From the NCBI RefSeq assembly GCF_000026225.1, contig NC_011740.1:3720001-3784000 (forward strand): DNA of 64,000 bases. The letters run 5' to 3'. The translations under genes and the position numbers were made by a program. Under the pieces are notes generated by a model. That model was not told the origin of the DNA. It made no database searches and saw only the letters and a program-made list of their open reading frames with translations. This DNA is from Escherichia fergusonii ATCC 35469. GTDB taxonomy: Bacteria > Pseudomonadota > Gammaproteobacteria > Enterobacterales > Enterobacteriaceae. Positions 25,963 to 34,795 of the stretch are shown piece after piece. Each line of letters begins with the position of its first letter. Positions within the stretch are counted from its first letter, which is position 1.

Positions 25963-26757
25963 ATGCGTTTTGATACCCATGCCCATGTTTTCCGCTTAGA
26001 CCTACCGTTGGCAGAACAATGCCGCTACGTTCCTGAATATGATGCAACACCTGAACATTACCTCTCACATCTTGACCAGCACGGTTTCGATAAAGCGATT
26101 TTAATCCAGCCAAGTTTTCTGGGAACAGATAACCACTACATGCTTGAGGCTATTCGCCGGTATCCGGATCGTTTTTTCGGTGTCGCGGTGATCGATATCA
26201 CAACTTCACTTTCAGCGATGGAAGAGATGAAACGAAACGGCATTGTTGGTATTCGCCTGAATTTAATTGGACAACCAATCCCCGATCTGACCTCTCCTTT
26301 ATGGCGTCAATTTCTAATTCAAATTAAGAATCTGGGCTGGCATGTCGAACTTCATCGTCCGGTAGCAGATTTACGTCCTTTAATTGAAGCATTGTTACAG
26401 GCCGGGGTAAAAATCGTTATTGACCATTTCGGATTACCCAAAGATAAAGTGCAAGACAGCGGATTTAATTTTCTTCTCAAGCAGGCCAGCTCTCGAAATA
26501 TTTGGGTCAAAATTTCCGCCAGTTATCGTAATGGTGATTATCTATTGCCTGCTGATAATGTTGGGATGCTTCTGTCGCCCTTGTTGAAGAATGTTGGCGC
26601 TGATCGCTTATTATGGGGAAGTGACTGGCCTCATACACGTTATGAAACTCGTATAACATATGAAAAAACTGTTCATGAATTTTTTAACTGGCCACTTTCG
26701 GAAAAAGAAAGAAACATGATTTTAGAAAAAAGTGTAGTAGATCTACTAACCCTATAA
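25963..26757 (+). CDS. Amidohydrolase-superfamily lactonase, LigI-like
   Basis: 264 aa from MRFDTHAHVFRLDLPLAEQC, preceded by AAAGGA; an upstream GTG eight codons earlier has no ribosome site. TIM-barrel metal-site features: DTHAHVF at the N-terminus, VELHRPVADLRPLIEALL, IVIDHFGLPK and LLWGSDWPHTRYE near the end. Layout and motifs resemble 2-pyrone-4,6-dicarboxylate hydrolase (LigI) and related sugar-acid lactonases (PF04909). It probably hydrolyses a carboxylated lactone in the cytoplasm. First gene rightward from the GntR operator; the substrate is not known. Confidence 0.75.
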   Translation: MRFDTHAHVFRLDLPLAEQCRYVPEYDATPEHYLSHLDQHGFDKAILIQPSFLGTDNHYMLEAIRRYPDRFFGVAVIDITTSLSAMEEMKRNGIVGIRLNLIGQPIPDLTSPLWRQFLIQIKNLGWHVELHRPVADLRPLIEALLQAGVKIVIDHFGLPKDKVQDSGFNFLLKQASSRNIWVKISASYRNGDYLLPADNVGMLLSPLLKNVGADRLLWGSDWPHTRYETRITYEKTVHEFFNWPLSEKERNMILEKSVVDLLTL

Positions 26758-26929
26758 TGGGAAATCATACATAATTCATATAAATAATCAGCATAATTTC
26801 TGTCACCCGACTGTGATAAAGATTATTGCGCGCATATAACATAATAATATTGAGCAGGCTGATGCTGTAAGTCTGTATTTTCAGATTTTATTAGCTGTAT
26901 TTTCCGGTTACTAAACAAAAGGATTTATC

Positions 26930-28230
26930 ATGAATATCAGCATGATAGTTGTTTTAGCTATCATTGTAGCGATTGCATTAGGCTACAAAACAAAAATTAA
27001 TACAGGATTGTTTGCAATAGCATTTGCCTATCTTATCGGTTGTTTCTTATTAGATATGAAGGCTGGTGAACTGATAAAAACCTGGCCTGTTAGTATATTT
27101 TTTGTGATTTTTGCTGTGTCACTTTTTTACAACTTTGCCTTAATCAATGGCACATTAGAAAAAATGGCCATGTATCTATTATACCTCTGTCGCCATTTCC
27201 CTAAATTATTACCTCTAATTATCTATTTTGCCGCAAGTCTGGTGGCAGCGTTAGGTGCGGGTTTCTTCACGGTGTTAGCCTTTTTTGCACCATTAACATT
27301 GCTGTTATGCAGAAAGACAGGAATGAACAAACTAGTGGCAGCCGTCGCCGTAAACTATGGTGCACTTGGTGGCGCAAATTTTATGACCAGCGCAAGTGGT
27401 GTTGTATTTCGTAGCCTGATAGATAACGCAGGTTATAGCGCAAACTCATTTATTTACAGTTCAGCAATTTTCATTGTTTCCTTTGTACTTCCTGTGGTTG
27501 TCATCTCCTTACTTATTGCTGTTACAGGAAGGGATCAAAAAATGGCTACTGGTTCCTTACAAATCGAAAAGCCAGAGGCTTTTAACCATCAACAAAAAAT
27601 AAACCTTATTCTGATTTGTACCATGTTGCTGGTAGTGCTCGTTTTCCCGGTTTTACATTTAATTGTGCCTCATTATGATGTTGTTAAATTTATAAATATC
27701 CGGGTTGATGTTGGGTTAGTCGCCATTCTCTTTACCGTTATTGCGTTATTACTCAATCTCGGTGATGAAAAAAGGCGGTGGCGCTGGTTCCCTGGGGCAC
27801 ACTGATTATGATTTGCGGCGTGGGTATGCTTATCCAGGTAGCGATTAAAGCGGGCACCATAGATATGTTAGCCAGCTGGGTGGGTACAAGTTTACCTACT
27901 GCAATAGTGCCCTTCGCTTTGGCTATTATTGGCGGGATGATGTCATTTTTCAGCAGTACACTAGGTGTAGTTTGTCCGGCATTATTCCCCATTATGCCTT
28001 CGATTGCCGAATCAACGGGAATAGACGCTATTATATTATTTACCGCAACTGTTATTGGTGCTCAGGCAACCGCTATATCTCCTTTTTCATCCGGAGGAAG
28101 TTTATTGCTCGGTTCATGTTCAAATGAAGAAGAGCGCAATGAAATGTTCCCGACCTTATTATTTAAAGCTGTTCCTGTTTGCGTAATATTCTCATTAATA
28201 AGTGTGGCTATTATGATGATCCTGTTTTAG
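26930..28230 (+). pseudogene. MatC/DASS-like carboxylate transporter, frameshifted
   Basis: Two overlapping open frames cover one transporter. The first runs from MNISMIVVLAIIVAIALGYK (26930) to a TGA at 27803-27805; the second continues from about 27769 to 28230. Joining them at the run of six A at 27768-27773 by a -1 step gives about 433 aa, close to the 421-aa intact paralogue at 31479, and restores LGDEKKAVALVPWGTLIMIC, which aligns with the paralogue's GDENKAIKSIPWSVLILVSG. One missing A (six instead of seven) explains it. It could be a real inactivation, a phase-variable tract, low-level ribosomal slippage or a sequencing error. About 10-12 membrane segments in total. Confidence 0.8.
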
Positions 28231-28289
28231 GGACTAAGGCCCATGGATGGGCCGAATAATCCGCAAACGCAGCACATGCAACGTGAATA

Positions 28290-28967
28290 TCAGTGCTTCC
28301 CGATATATTTATCCTCCAACTTTGCGAGTGTTCCGTCTTCTTTCCACGCGGCAAGCCAGCGACTTACCGCTGCATAATTTTGTGGGTCATTGCGTGGAAC
28401 ACAAAACGCCTGTTTGATTTGGCTGTAGCTGTCAGGTAACACCCGCACAGAGGCGTTGTCTCTTGCCGTCCGCTCCAGCACCTGGCGGATATTCGCCATC
28501 ATGTCACCTTCACCAGCCAAAAAAGCCGCTAAAGCTTGCTGAGTGGTGGAGTACTCCTGTAACTGCGCATGCTGCAACTGGCGAACGAGTGGCAGTGAAT
28601 AAGCGGAACCTTTGCCAACATTGATGACTGTTCCGGGGCGGTCCATCTCCTGCACTGTATGAATGTTGCTTTCATGGCGAACCAACAATGTACAGTCGAG
28701 TGTGAGATAAGGTTCGGTGAAACGCAGCTCCCCTTCACGGGCCGGATCAACCGCTAAAAAAGCGATATCCCAATGTCCTTTTTCGGCATCATCCACGATA
28801 CGTTTCGCTGCCGGGTATGAGATCAACTCACATTGACGCTGACATGCTGCTGCCATTTTCTTTGCCAGTTCAACTGTAAACCCATGTAATTCTCCACCTG
28901 ACGATTGCCCGGCCAGCATGGCATTACCTAAGTTAATGGCAAATCGCAGCGCAGAGTGTGATGACAT
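28290..28967 (-). CDS. Solute-binding-protein-like (PBP2 fold) protein without signal peptide
   Basis: 225 aa, starting MSSHSALRFAINLGNAMLAG. The fold features are those of family 3 extracellular binding proteins (GELHGFTVELAKKMAAACQR, WDIAFLAVDPAREGELRFTE, YLTLDCTLLVR, YSQIKQAFCVPRND), but there is no hydrophobic leader, so it should stay in the cytoplasm. Its start lies 2 bp after the stop of the LysR gene, so the pair is co-transcribed and probably translationally coupled. It may sense or buffer the same ligand, or act as an enzyme; no transporter subunits for it are present here. Confidence 0.72.
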   Translation of the reverse strand: MSSHSALRFAINLGNAMLAGQSSGGELHGFTVELAKKMAAACQRQCELISYPAAKRIVDDAEKGHWDIAFLAVDPAREGELRFTEPYLTLDCTLLVRHESNIHTVQEMDRPGTVINVGKGSAYSLPLVRQLQHAQLQEYSTTQQALAAFLAGEGDMMANIRQVLERTARDNASVRVLPDSYSQIKQAFCVPRNDPQNYAAVSRWLAAWKEDGTLAKLEDKYIGKH

Positions 28968-28969
28968 GA

Positions 28970-29938
28970 TTAATCCTTATTCTCTGAAAGGTGGGTGAAA
29001 TTAAATGGAAGAAATTGAGTTACTCCCCGGTGCCGCTCCTGCGCATTTTGTTCCAGCCATGTCTCTTGCAATAAATTGACCAGTCGCTCAGCGGCGGGAG
29101 ACAGCGGGATATCATTCCTCGCAATCAGGCCAATACTTCTGCGTATTACCGGCTCTACCAGTGGAATGGTGATTAAATTATGGCTATTGTTTTGCGACAT
29201 CGCCAGGCACGGTAGCGCAGCAATACCCAGCCCGGCTTCCACCAGGCCAATTGCTGTCGAGTAATGCCGCACTTCATAAAACCATTCCAGCGTACCGACC
29301 GTCCGGGAAATTTCTTGTTCAATCAACATTCGGTTGCCACTGATACGCCGGACACCTATCAGCCGATGTGCCGCCAGGTCCCGCCACTCAACCAGTTTAT
29401 TGTTGGCTAAAGGGTGGTCGCGACGACAAAGTAAAATATAAGGTTCATCAATTAATGGCGTAAAATTAATTTGTGGATGAACAACACGATTCATATTAAT
29501 ACCGAAATCTGTTTCGCTACTTAATACAGAATTAAGGCAATCGACAGTTGCCTGTTCATGAACATGGACGCGGATATTCGGGTAAAGTGTATTAAACTTC
29601 TTTAATATTTGCGGTAAGAAATAAAATGTTGCGGTCGGTATACAGGATAACTTAATAACGCCTTTTTGATGTACCGCCAGTTCCTGAACACTAAGAATGG
29701 CATCATCCATATAACCTAACAGTGCCCGGGCATGAGGTAAAAGAGCTTTACCTGCACTGGTCAGTGTGACTTTGCGTGTCGTCCGTTCAAACAAAGTCAC
29801 TTTCAGGCTTTCTTCCAGTTTTTTCACACGGCGAGTCAGTGCGGGTTGCGATAAATTAAGTTCATCCGCAGCCCTGGTAAAACAGCCTAAATCAGCAATA
29901 GTCACAAAAGCTTTTGTACCTAAAAGTTCACTTTTCAT
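28970..29938 (-). CDS. LysR-family transcriptional regulator
   Basis: 322 aa. N-terminal winged helix (FVTIADLGCFTRAADELNLS, QPALTRRVKKLEESLKVTLF, ERTTRKVTLTSAGKALL) then a LysR substrate-binding domain from about residue 92. It is divergent from the beta-propeller lactonase and the main catabolic run, with a 470-bp gap, so it is the likely activator of that run. The ligand is unknown; by analogy with LysR regulators of carboxylate pathways it is probably a pathway acid. Confidence 0.87.
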   Translation of the reverse strand: MKSELLGTKAFVTIADLGCFTRAADELNLSQPALTRRVKKLEESLKVTLFERTTRKVTLTSAGKALLPHARALLGYMDDAILSVQELAVHQKGVIKLSCIPTATFYFLPQILKKFNTLYPNIRVHVHEQATVDCLNSVLSSETDFGINMNRVVHPQINFTPLIDEPYILLCRRDHPLANNKLVEWRDLAAHRLIGVRRISGNRMLIEQEISRTVGTLEWFYEVRHYSTAIGLVEAGLGIAALPCLAMSQNNSHNLITIPLVEPVIRRSIGLIARNDIPLSPAAERLVNLLQETWLEQNAQERHRGVTQFLPFNFTHLSENKD

Positions 29939-30408
29939 CTCTGCTTTCCATAGTTAAAGGTCGGTACATTCTCGTTAAAAGATACTCACACCTGGTGACT
30001 TTACAATAATAATTTTGCGCGTATGTGCACAAAAAATTAATAATTGTTTACGCTCAAAAAATTAACACCGGATATCTTTGTGATGCGGCTCATCTTTTTA
30101 ATCGCCGTTACCTTGCGTTAAAAAGGTAAAAATATAATCTAAAGAGAGATTTCCCTTGCTATTTACCCTGTTTGTTAACATTGAGAGTATAAAATTGAGC
30201 GGTTAATAACATATTTACTAAACAACCCAACAAAGTATACACATGATTATTTCGTTATGGTTATCAATCAAACCAGCAAAGTGATTTATAACCCTGAGAT
30301 AAAAATGTCACCATGCTGGTTATTAACTACTGGTCACAAAATCATTCACCATAAGAATAAATAAGACCAGATATAGCCTAATTTTTTATCTTACAATGGA
30401 AAAAAATC
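29939..30408. promoter_or_regulatory. Divergent control region of the LysR gene and the catabolic run
   Basis: 470 bp without a gene, AT-rich. It contains an 8-bp inverted repeat AACCAGCA (30271-30278) and TGCTGGTT (30314-30321) about 90 bp before the lactonase start, and several T-N11-A-like stretches of the sort LysR proteins bind, none compelling alone. The unusual length for this genome suggests more than one regulatory site or a leader. Confidence 0.5.
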
Positions 30409-31467
30409 ATGACTGTATCCTACATTGGCACCCGAACTACTGCTTTACGTAACGCCAGAGGCAAAGGTTTAAGCGTCTGGAATATTAATGATGACACCGG
30501 GGAATGGACACAACTCCAGGTACTAAAAGAACAAGAAAATCCCTCTTATCTTACTTTCGATAACCAGCAACAATTTTTATATTCAGTACACGGTGACTAT
30601 ACCGACGTTACCAGCTATGCCATAGATGAAACGACAGGCACTCTTACGTTTATCAATAAAATCTCTTTGGAAGGTGGAAAAAACCCGGTTTTTATCACCG
30701 TTGATAAGAGTAATCGTTTCCTGTTAGTTGCAACCTTGCAGGGCGGTAAAATATTTGTGATCCGCAGAGAAGAAAATGGCGCATTAGGCGAAGTTATCTT
30801 TACCTGGCGTTTTGCTGGAAAAACGGATGACACTATTTCTCATGCTCATCAGTGCATTTGGGATCAAGATAAAAACTACCTGTTCGTGCCGCAACAGGGG
30901 CGTGTGGTAGGTTACGCAGGCGTCAGCGTACTGAAATTTGATCCTGAGAGTGGCAGGCTTATTGAAACAGATTATTTTCGTGCCAGGGAATATGCAGAAC
31001 CACGCCATATGGCGGTCCATCCGAATAATGAATATTGTTATCTGGTTAATGAAAAAGATAACACCGTCACCTGGTTTTTCTTCGATCAGCACAACGGCAC
31101 GCTACAGCCACAACAGATAATTCCTGTTCTTCCAGAAACATATACTGGTGAAGGGCAGTCCAGCGCCATTCTGGTTGATTGCAGCGGCAAATGGGTTATT
31201 GAGTCAACGCGTATTCATGAGTCACTGTCTATTTTCCGTATTAATCCTCTGACCGGTTATCTGACGCGTGTTGAAACGATGAAAGTTCCAGGTAAAACAC
31301 CACGCTTTATGACCTTTAATAGTACAGGTGATCGCCTTTATGTCGCGAATGAGGACAGTGACACAATTATCCAGTATGCCTTCGATAGCACAGACGGTAG
31401 CCTGACGCAATTACAGCCGGTGATTACGACAGAAAGCCCGGTCTGTATTTTATTTAAATCACTGTAA
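30409..31467 (+). CDS. Beta-propeller lactonase (YbhE/Pgl-like, PF10282)
   Basis: 352 aa, no signal peptide. Seven repeats of the lactonase propeller are visible, for example GLSVWNINDDTGEWTQLQVL, NPSYLTFDNQQQFLYSVHGD, NPVFITVDKSNRFLLVATLQ, EPRHMAVHPNNEYCYLVNEK and TPRFMTFNSTGDRLYVANED. The family includes 6-phosphogluconolactonase YbhE and fungal carboxymuconate lactonising enzyme. With aconitase-type neighbours, a carboxylic-acid lactone is a more likely substrate than a sugar phosphate. First gene of a rightward run; the transporter follows 11 bp later. Confidence 0.82.
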   Translation: MTVSYIGTRTTALRNARGKGLSVWNINDDTGEWTQLQVLKEQENPSYLTFDNQQQFLYSVHGDYTDVTSYAIDETTGTLTFINKISLEGGKNPVFITVDKSNRFLLVATLQGGKIFVIRREENGALGEVIFTWRFAGKTDDTISHAHQCIWDQDKNYLFVPQQGRVVGYAGVSVLKFDPESGRLIETDYFRAREYAEPRHMAVHPNNEYCYLVNEKDNTVTWFFFDQHNGTLQPQQIIPVLPETYTGEGQSSAILVDCSGKWVIESTRIHESLSIFRINPLTGYLTRVETMKVPGKTPRFMTFNSTGDRLYVANEDSDTIIQYAFDSTDGSLTQLQPVITTESPVCILFKSL

Positions 31468-31478
31468 CCGGGGGAAAA

Positions 31479-32744
31479 ATGCCAAATCTTGCTCTGGTTT
31501 CACTGCTTGCCATCGTGATTGCTATCGTCGTGGGTTTTTATAAAAAAACGAACGTTGGGATAATCATGGTCGCGTTTGCTTTTATCCTCAGCCTGGCGTA
31601 TGGAATTTCAACCGCCAAACTGTTTAAGGGATTTAGTGTTTCCCTGTTTATGGCAATGCTGGGGGTAACTTATTTATTCAGTATTTTGCAAAGTAATAAA
31701 ACACTGGAATTGTTATCCCGCAAAATTGTTGGCGCCGTAAATCACCGTAATTTACTTCCTGTAGCCATGTATGTTGTGGGTTTTGCTTTATGTGCTGTTG
31801 GCCCCGGTGCGATCCCAGTCCTGGCAATAATTCCGGTGATCGCTATTCCTGTTGCATTCCAGGCACGTATTAACCCGGTAATGCTGGCAGTTATTGGTCA
31901 GTGTGGTGTTTTTGGCGGTCGTATGACGCAAATCACACCAGAAGGCGTGCTGGTTATGGAATTAATGGAAAAACAGCACATCACTGCCGATTTATTCCCG
32001 GTTTGGTTATGTCTGTTTTCCACCTCCATTATTATGGCGATACTTTGCTACATCTGGTATCGCGGCTGGCGGGAAGACGATCTGCAAATAGAAACAACGG
32101 CAGTAACAGAAACACCTAAGTTTACCTTTATTCACTGGGCCTCTTTGGCGGGATTATTGGCATTAATTCTCTGCGCAGTTGTTTTCTCGTTAAATGTCGG
32201 GATGACGGCATTTGTCATTGGCGCATTGTTATCTGCACTGGGTGTCGGTGATGAAAACAAAGCGATTAAAAGTATTCCCTGGTCTGTTCTTATTCTGGTG
32301 AGTGGTGTTGGACTATTAATGAATATCGTCATGGAATCTGGCGGTATAAAACTCCTCTCGCAAACACTCACTACATTTATGAATGACAGTACCGCTGCTT
32401 CGGTGATGGTGATCACCTCTGCCATTATGTCCTTTTTTAGCTCAGGACTTGGGGTGGTCTTCCCGACATTAATTCCTGCCTGTCAAGGTATTGTCGAACA
32501 GCTCGGCGGAAATATTTCAGCGGTTGAACTGGTGGCAATGGTTGTTGTAGGTGGAACAGTTGCTGGTGTCAGCCCTATCTCCACCGCAGGGGCATTAATT
32601 ATGTCAGGCGTTGCCACGAATAAGCAGGCTGAACAGAAATATACCGCCAGCAAAATGTTTATTGAGTTATTTGGCTGGGCTTTTGCCGCCATGATTCTTT
32701 GCTTTGTAATGGCGATTGTCGATATCTACAGCTTATTTTGCTAA
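31479..32744 (+). CDS. MatC/DASS-like carboxylate transporter (intact)
   Basis: 421 aa, preceded by GGGGGAAAA. About 11-12 hydrophobic segments; starts MPNLALVSLLAIVIAIVVGF, with a re-entrant-like GVFGGRMTQITPEGVLVMEL and a second-half AGVSPISTAGALIMSGVATN. The architecture fits the MatC-N/SLC13-like anion permeases used for di- and tricarboxylates. It is a paralogue of the broken transporter at 26930. Probably imports the acid or lactone metabolised by the downstream enzymes. 24 bp before the first aconitase gene. Confidence 0.82.
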   Translation: MPNLALVSLLAIVIAIVVGFYKKTNVGIIMVAFAFILSLAYGISTAKLFKGFSVSLFMAMLGVTYLFSILQSNKTLELLSRKIVGAVNHRNLLPVAMYVVGFALCAVGPGAIPVLAIIPVIAIPVAFQARINPVMLAVIGQCGVFGGRMTQITPEGVLVMELMEKQHITADLFPVWLCLFSTSIIMAILCYIWYRGWREDDLQIETTAVTETPKFTFIHWASLAGLLALILCAVVFSLNVGMTAFVIGALLSALGVGDENKAIKSIPWSVLILVSGVGLLMNIVMESGGIKLLSQTLTTFMNDSTAASVMVITSAIMSFFSSGLGVVFPTLIPACQGIVEQLGGNISAVELVAMVVVGGTVAGVSPISTAGALIMSGVATNKQAEQKYTASKMFIELFGWAFAAMILCFVMAIVDIYSLFC

Positions 32745-32768
32745 CAATTTTAAATACTGGAACAGACC

Positions 32769-34715
32769 ATGATTGAAATCAAAAAACAAAATATAACGAG
32801 AAAAATCATCTCTCAACATTTGCTTGGCGGGAGAATGGTTGCCGGGGAAGAGATTAGTATCGAGATTGATCACACCTTAACTCATGATGTGACAGGTACA
32901 CCTGCTTATCTGGCTTTCGAAACATTAGGGATTGCACAAGTAAAAACTAAACGGTCGGTCAGTTATATCGACCACAATATGCTGTATACCGATAATAAAA
33001 ATCCAGATGACCATATTTATTTACAGACGGTGGCAAAAAAGCACGGGATTTATTTATCTAAAGCAGGCAACGGCATTTGCCACACAGTACATTTTGAGCG
33101 TTTCAGTCGTCCGGGGATCACGTTGTTAGGTTCAGACAGCCATACGCCAACGGGTGGAGCTGTTGGTGCGCTGGCACTGGGTGCCGGTGGTCTGGATGTC
33201 GCGCTGGCGATGGCAGGAGAACCAACCTGGTTAAAAATGCCACAGGTTATTAATGTGCGCCTGCATGGTCGTATGCAACCTGGTGTTTCGGCGAAGGACG
33301 TCATACTGGAAATGTTACGCCGTGAAACCGTGAAAGGCGGTCTTGGTAAAGTGTATGAATATACTGGCGATGGTGTTGCACATATTAGTATCCGTGACCG
33401 CTCAACTATCACCAATATGGGCGCAGAAATGGGTGCTACCACGTCCATTTTCCCCAGTGACGAAATCACCCGTGAATTCTTTATTAAAGAAAATCGCGAA
33501 CATGAGTGGATTGCTCTGCAACCCGATGATGGCTGCGAATATGACGGTTATATCGATATCTACCTCGATAAGCTCGAACCTCTGGTCGCCATGCCGGATA
33601 TGCCAGACAACGTGACCGAAGCGCGTAATTGCCGCGATGTGAAGATTAACCAGGTTTTCCTCGGCAGTTGTACGAACGCGTCATATACCGATTTCGCCAA
33701 AGCTGCGGCAGTACTTGAGGGGCGATTTGCCCATCCGGAAGTGAGCTTTGTTGTCGCACCAGGCAGTCGCCAGTTGTATATGATGCTGGTGCGCGACGGC
33801 ATTATCGGCAAACTGATCGCTGCTGGCGCACGCGTAATTGACTGTGGTTGCGGCGCTTGCTGTGGCATCGGTCAGGCCCCTTCCACTGACGGTGTTTCTC
33901 TGCGCACCTCTAACCGCAACTTTAAAGGTCGCGGCGGGCATCTGAATGCCAAACTTTATCTTTCCAGCCCGGAAGTAGCTGCGGCATCAGCGGTGACAGG
34001 TTATATCACTGACCCACGTGATCTGGCTGATATGTTGCTATTGCAGGATATCGTTGAACCGCAGGACTACATCATTGACGACCGACTGATTCTTGCTCCA
34101 GCGGACAACGGTGAAGAGATAGAAGTCATTCGTGGGCCGAATATCAAACCGATGCCGATCAACGATCCACTGCCAGACTCGTTGACTATCCATGTTTCAG
34201 CCGTGCGTGGCGACAACATCACTACCGATGATATTACGCCTGCTAATGCGCATTTCTCCGCCCTGCGATCCAACATTCCAGAGATCAGCAAATACTGCTA
34301 CGGGCGTATTGACCCGGAATTTCACGACCGCTGCAAGCAACTGGGTATCAGCATCATTATTGGTGGCGAAAACTATGGTCAGGGTTCCAGCCGTGAACAT
34401 GCAGCTATCGCCCCTATGTATCTCGGCGTGAAGGCGGTTATTGCCAAATCGATGGCGCGTATCCACAAAAACAACCTGGTTAACCACGGTGTTGTGCCAC
34501 TGATATTCGCCGACCCGGCAGATTACACCTGCTTCGATATGTTTGATGAATTACGTATCGAAAACTTCCATCAGGGGCTTCGTCAGCGGCGCGTATTGTT
34601 AAATAACGTCACCAAAAACAGGCAGATCGCGTTATCTGTTGATCTCACCGATCGAGAAATTGAGATCGTGATCGACGGCGGCCAGTTACGCCATGTCGCA
34701 AACAAAAATGCGTAA
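32769..34715 (+). CDS. Aconitase-superfamily (de)hydratase, AcnA/homoaconitase-like, 648 aa
   Basis: Full aconitase layout in a short form: the catalytic domains with DHNMLYTDNKNPDDHIYLQ, GSDSHTPTGGAVGALALGAG and ITNMGAEMGATTSIFPSDE, then the swivel domain (about 470-640) with GENYGQGSSREHAAIAPMYL. Fe-S ligands are intact: Cys301 in GSCTNAS and the CxxC pair Cys361/Cys364 in GCGACCG. It should reversibly dehydrate and rehydrate a hydroxy-tricarboxylate. The size resembles the short aconitases found in anaerobes and archaea. One of three superfamily members in this cluster; the substrate may be aconitate or a substituted analogue. Confidence 0.85.
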   Translation: MIEIKKQNITRKIISQHLLGGRMVAGEEISIEIDHTLTHDVTGTPAYLAFETLGIAQVKTKRSVSYIDHNMLYTDNKNPDDHIYLQTVAKKHGIYLSKAGNGICHTVHFERFSRPGITLLGSDSHTPTGGAVGALALGAGGLDVALAMAGEPTWLKMPQVINVRLHGRMQPGVSAKDVILEMLRRETVKGGLGKVYEYTGDGVAHISIRDRSTITNMGAEMGATTSIFPSDEITREFFIKENREHEWIALQPDDGCEYDGYIDIYLDKLEPLVAMPDMPDNVTEARNCRDVKINQVFLGSCTNASYTDFAKAAAVLEGRFAHPEVSFVVAPGSRQLYMMLVRDGIIGKLIAAGARVIDCGCGACCGIGQAPSTDGVSLRTSNRNFKGRGGHLNAKLYLSSPEVAAASAVTGYITDPRDLADMLLLQDIVEPQDYIIDDRLILAPADNGEEIEVIRGPNIKPMPINDPLPDSLTIHVSAVRGDNITTDDITPANAHFSALRSNIPEISKYCYGRIDPEFHDRCKQLGISIIIGGENYGQGSSREHAAIAPMYLGVKAVIAKSMARIHKNNLVNHGVVPLIFADPADYTCFDMFDELRIENFHQGLRQRRVLLNNVTKNRQIALSVDLTDREIEIVIDGGQLRHVANKNA

Positions 34716-34728
34716 TAACGGTTAGCGA

Positions 34729-34751
34729 AATGCAGGCGCTATGCCTGCATT
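34729..34751 (+). other. Intercistronic hairpin after the first aconitase gene
   Basis: Perfect 9-bp stem, AATGCAGGC (34729-34737) and GCCTGCATT (34743-34751), loop of 5, with no T-run. Lies in the 80-bp gap before the PrpF-like gene. It may shape mRNA stability or partial termination within the operon. Confidence 0.5.
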
Positions 34752-34795
34752 AACGCCAGTTGAGGCATCCCTTATCTCTTTATCCAGGAATACTC

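Noticed and set aside
27768..27775. Programmed -1 frameshift site in the transporter
   Set aside because: The tract A AAA AGG is not the classic A AAA AAG heptamer in the right phase and no stimulatory stem or upstream Shine-Dalgarno was seen; a one-base indel is simpler. Kept only as an alternative.
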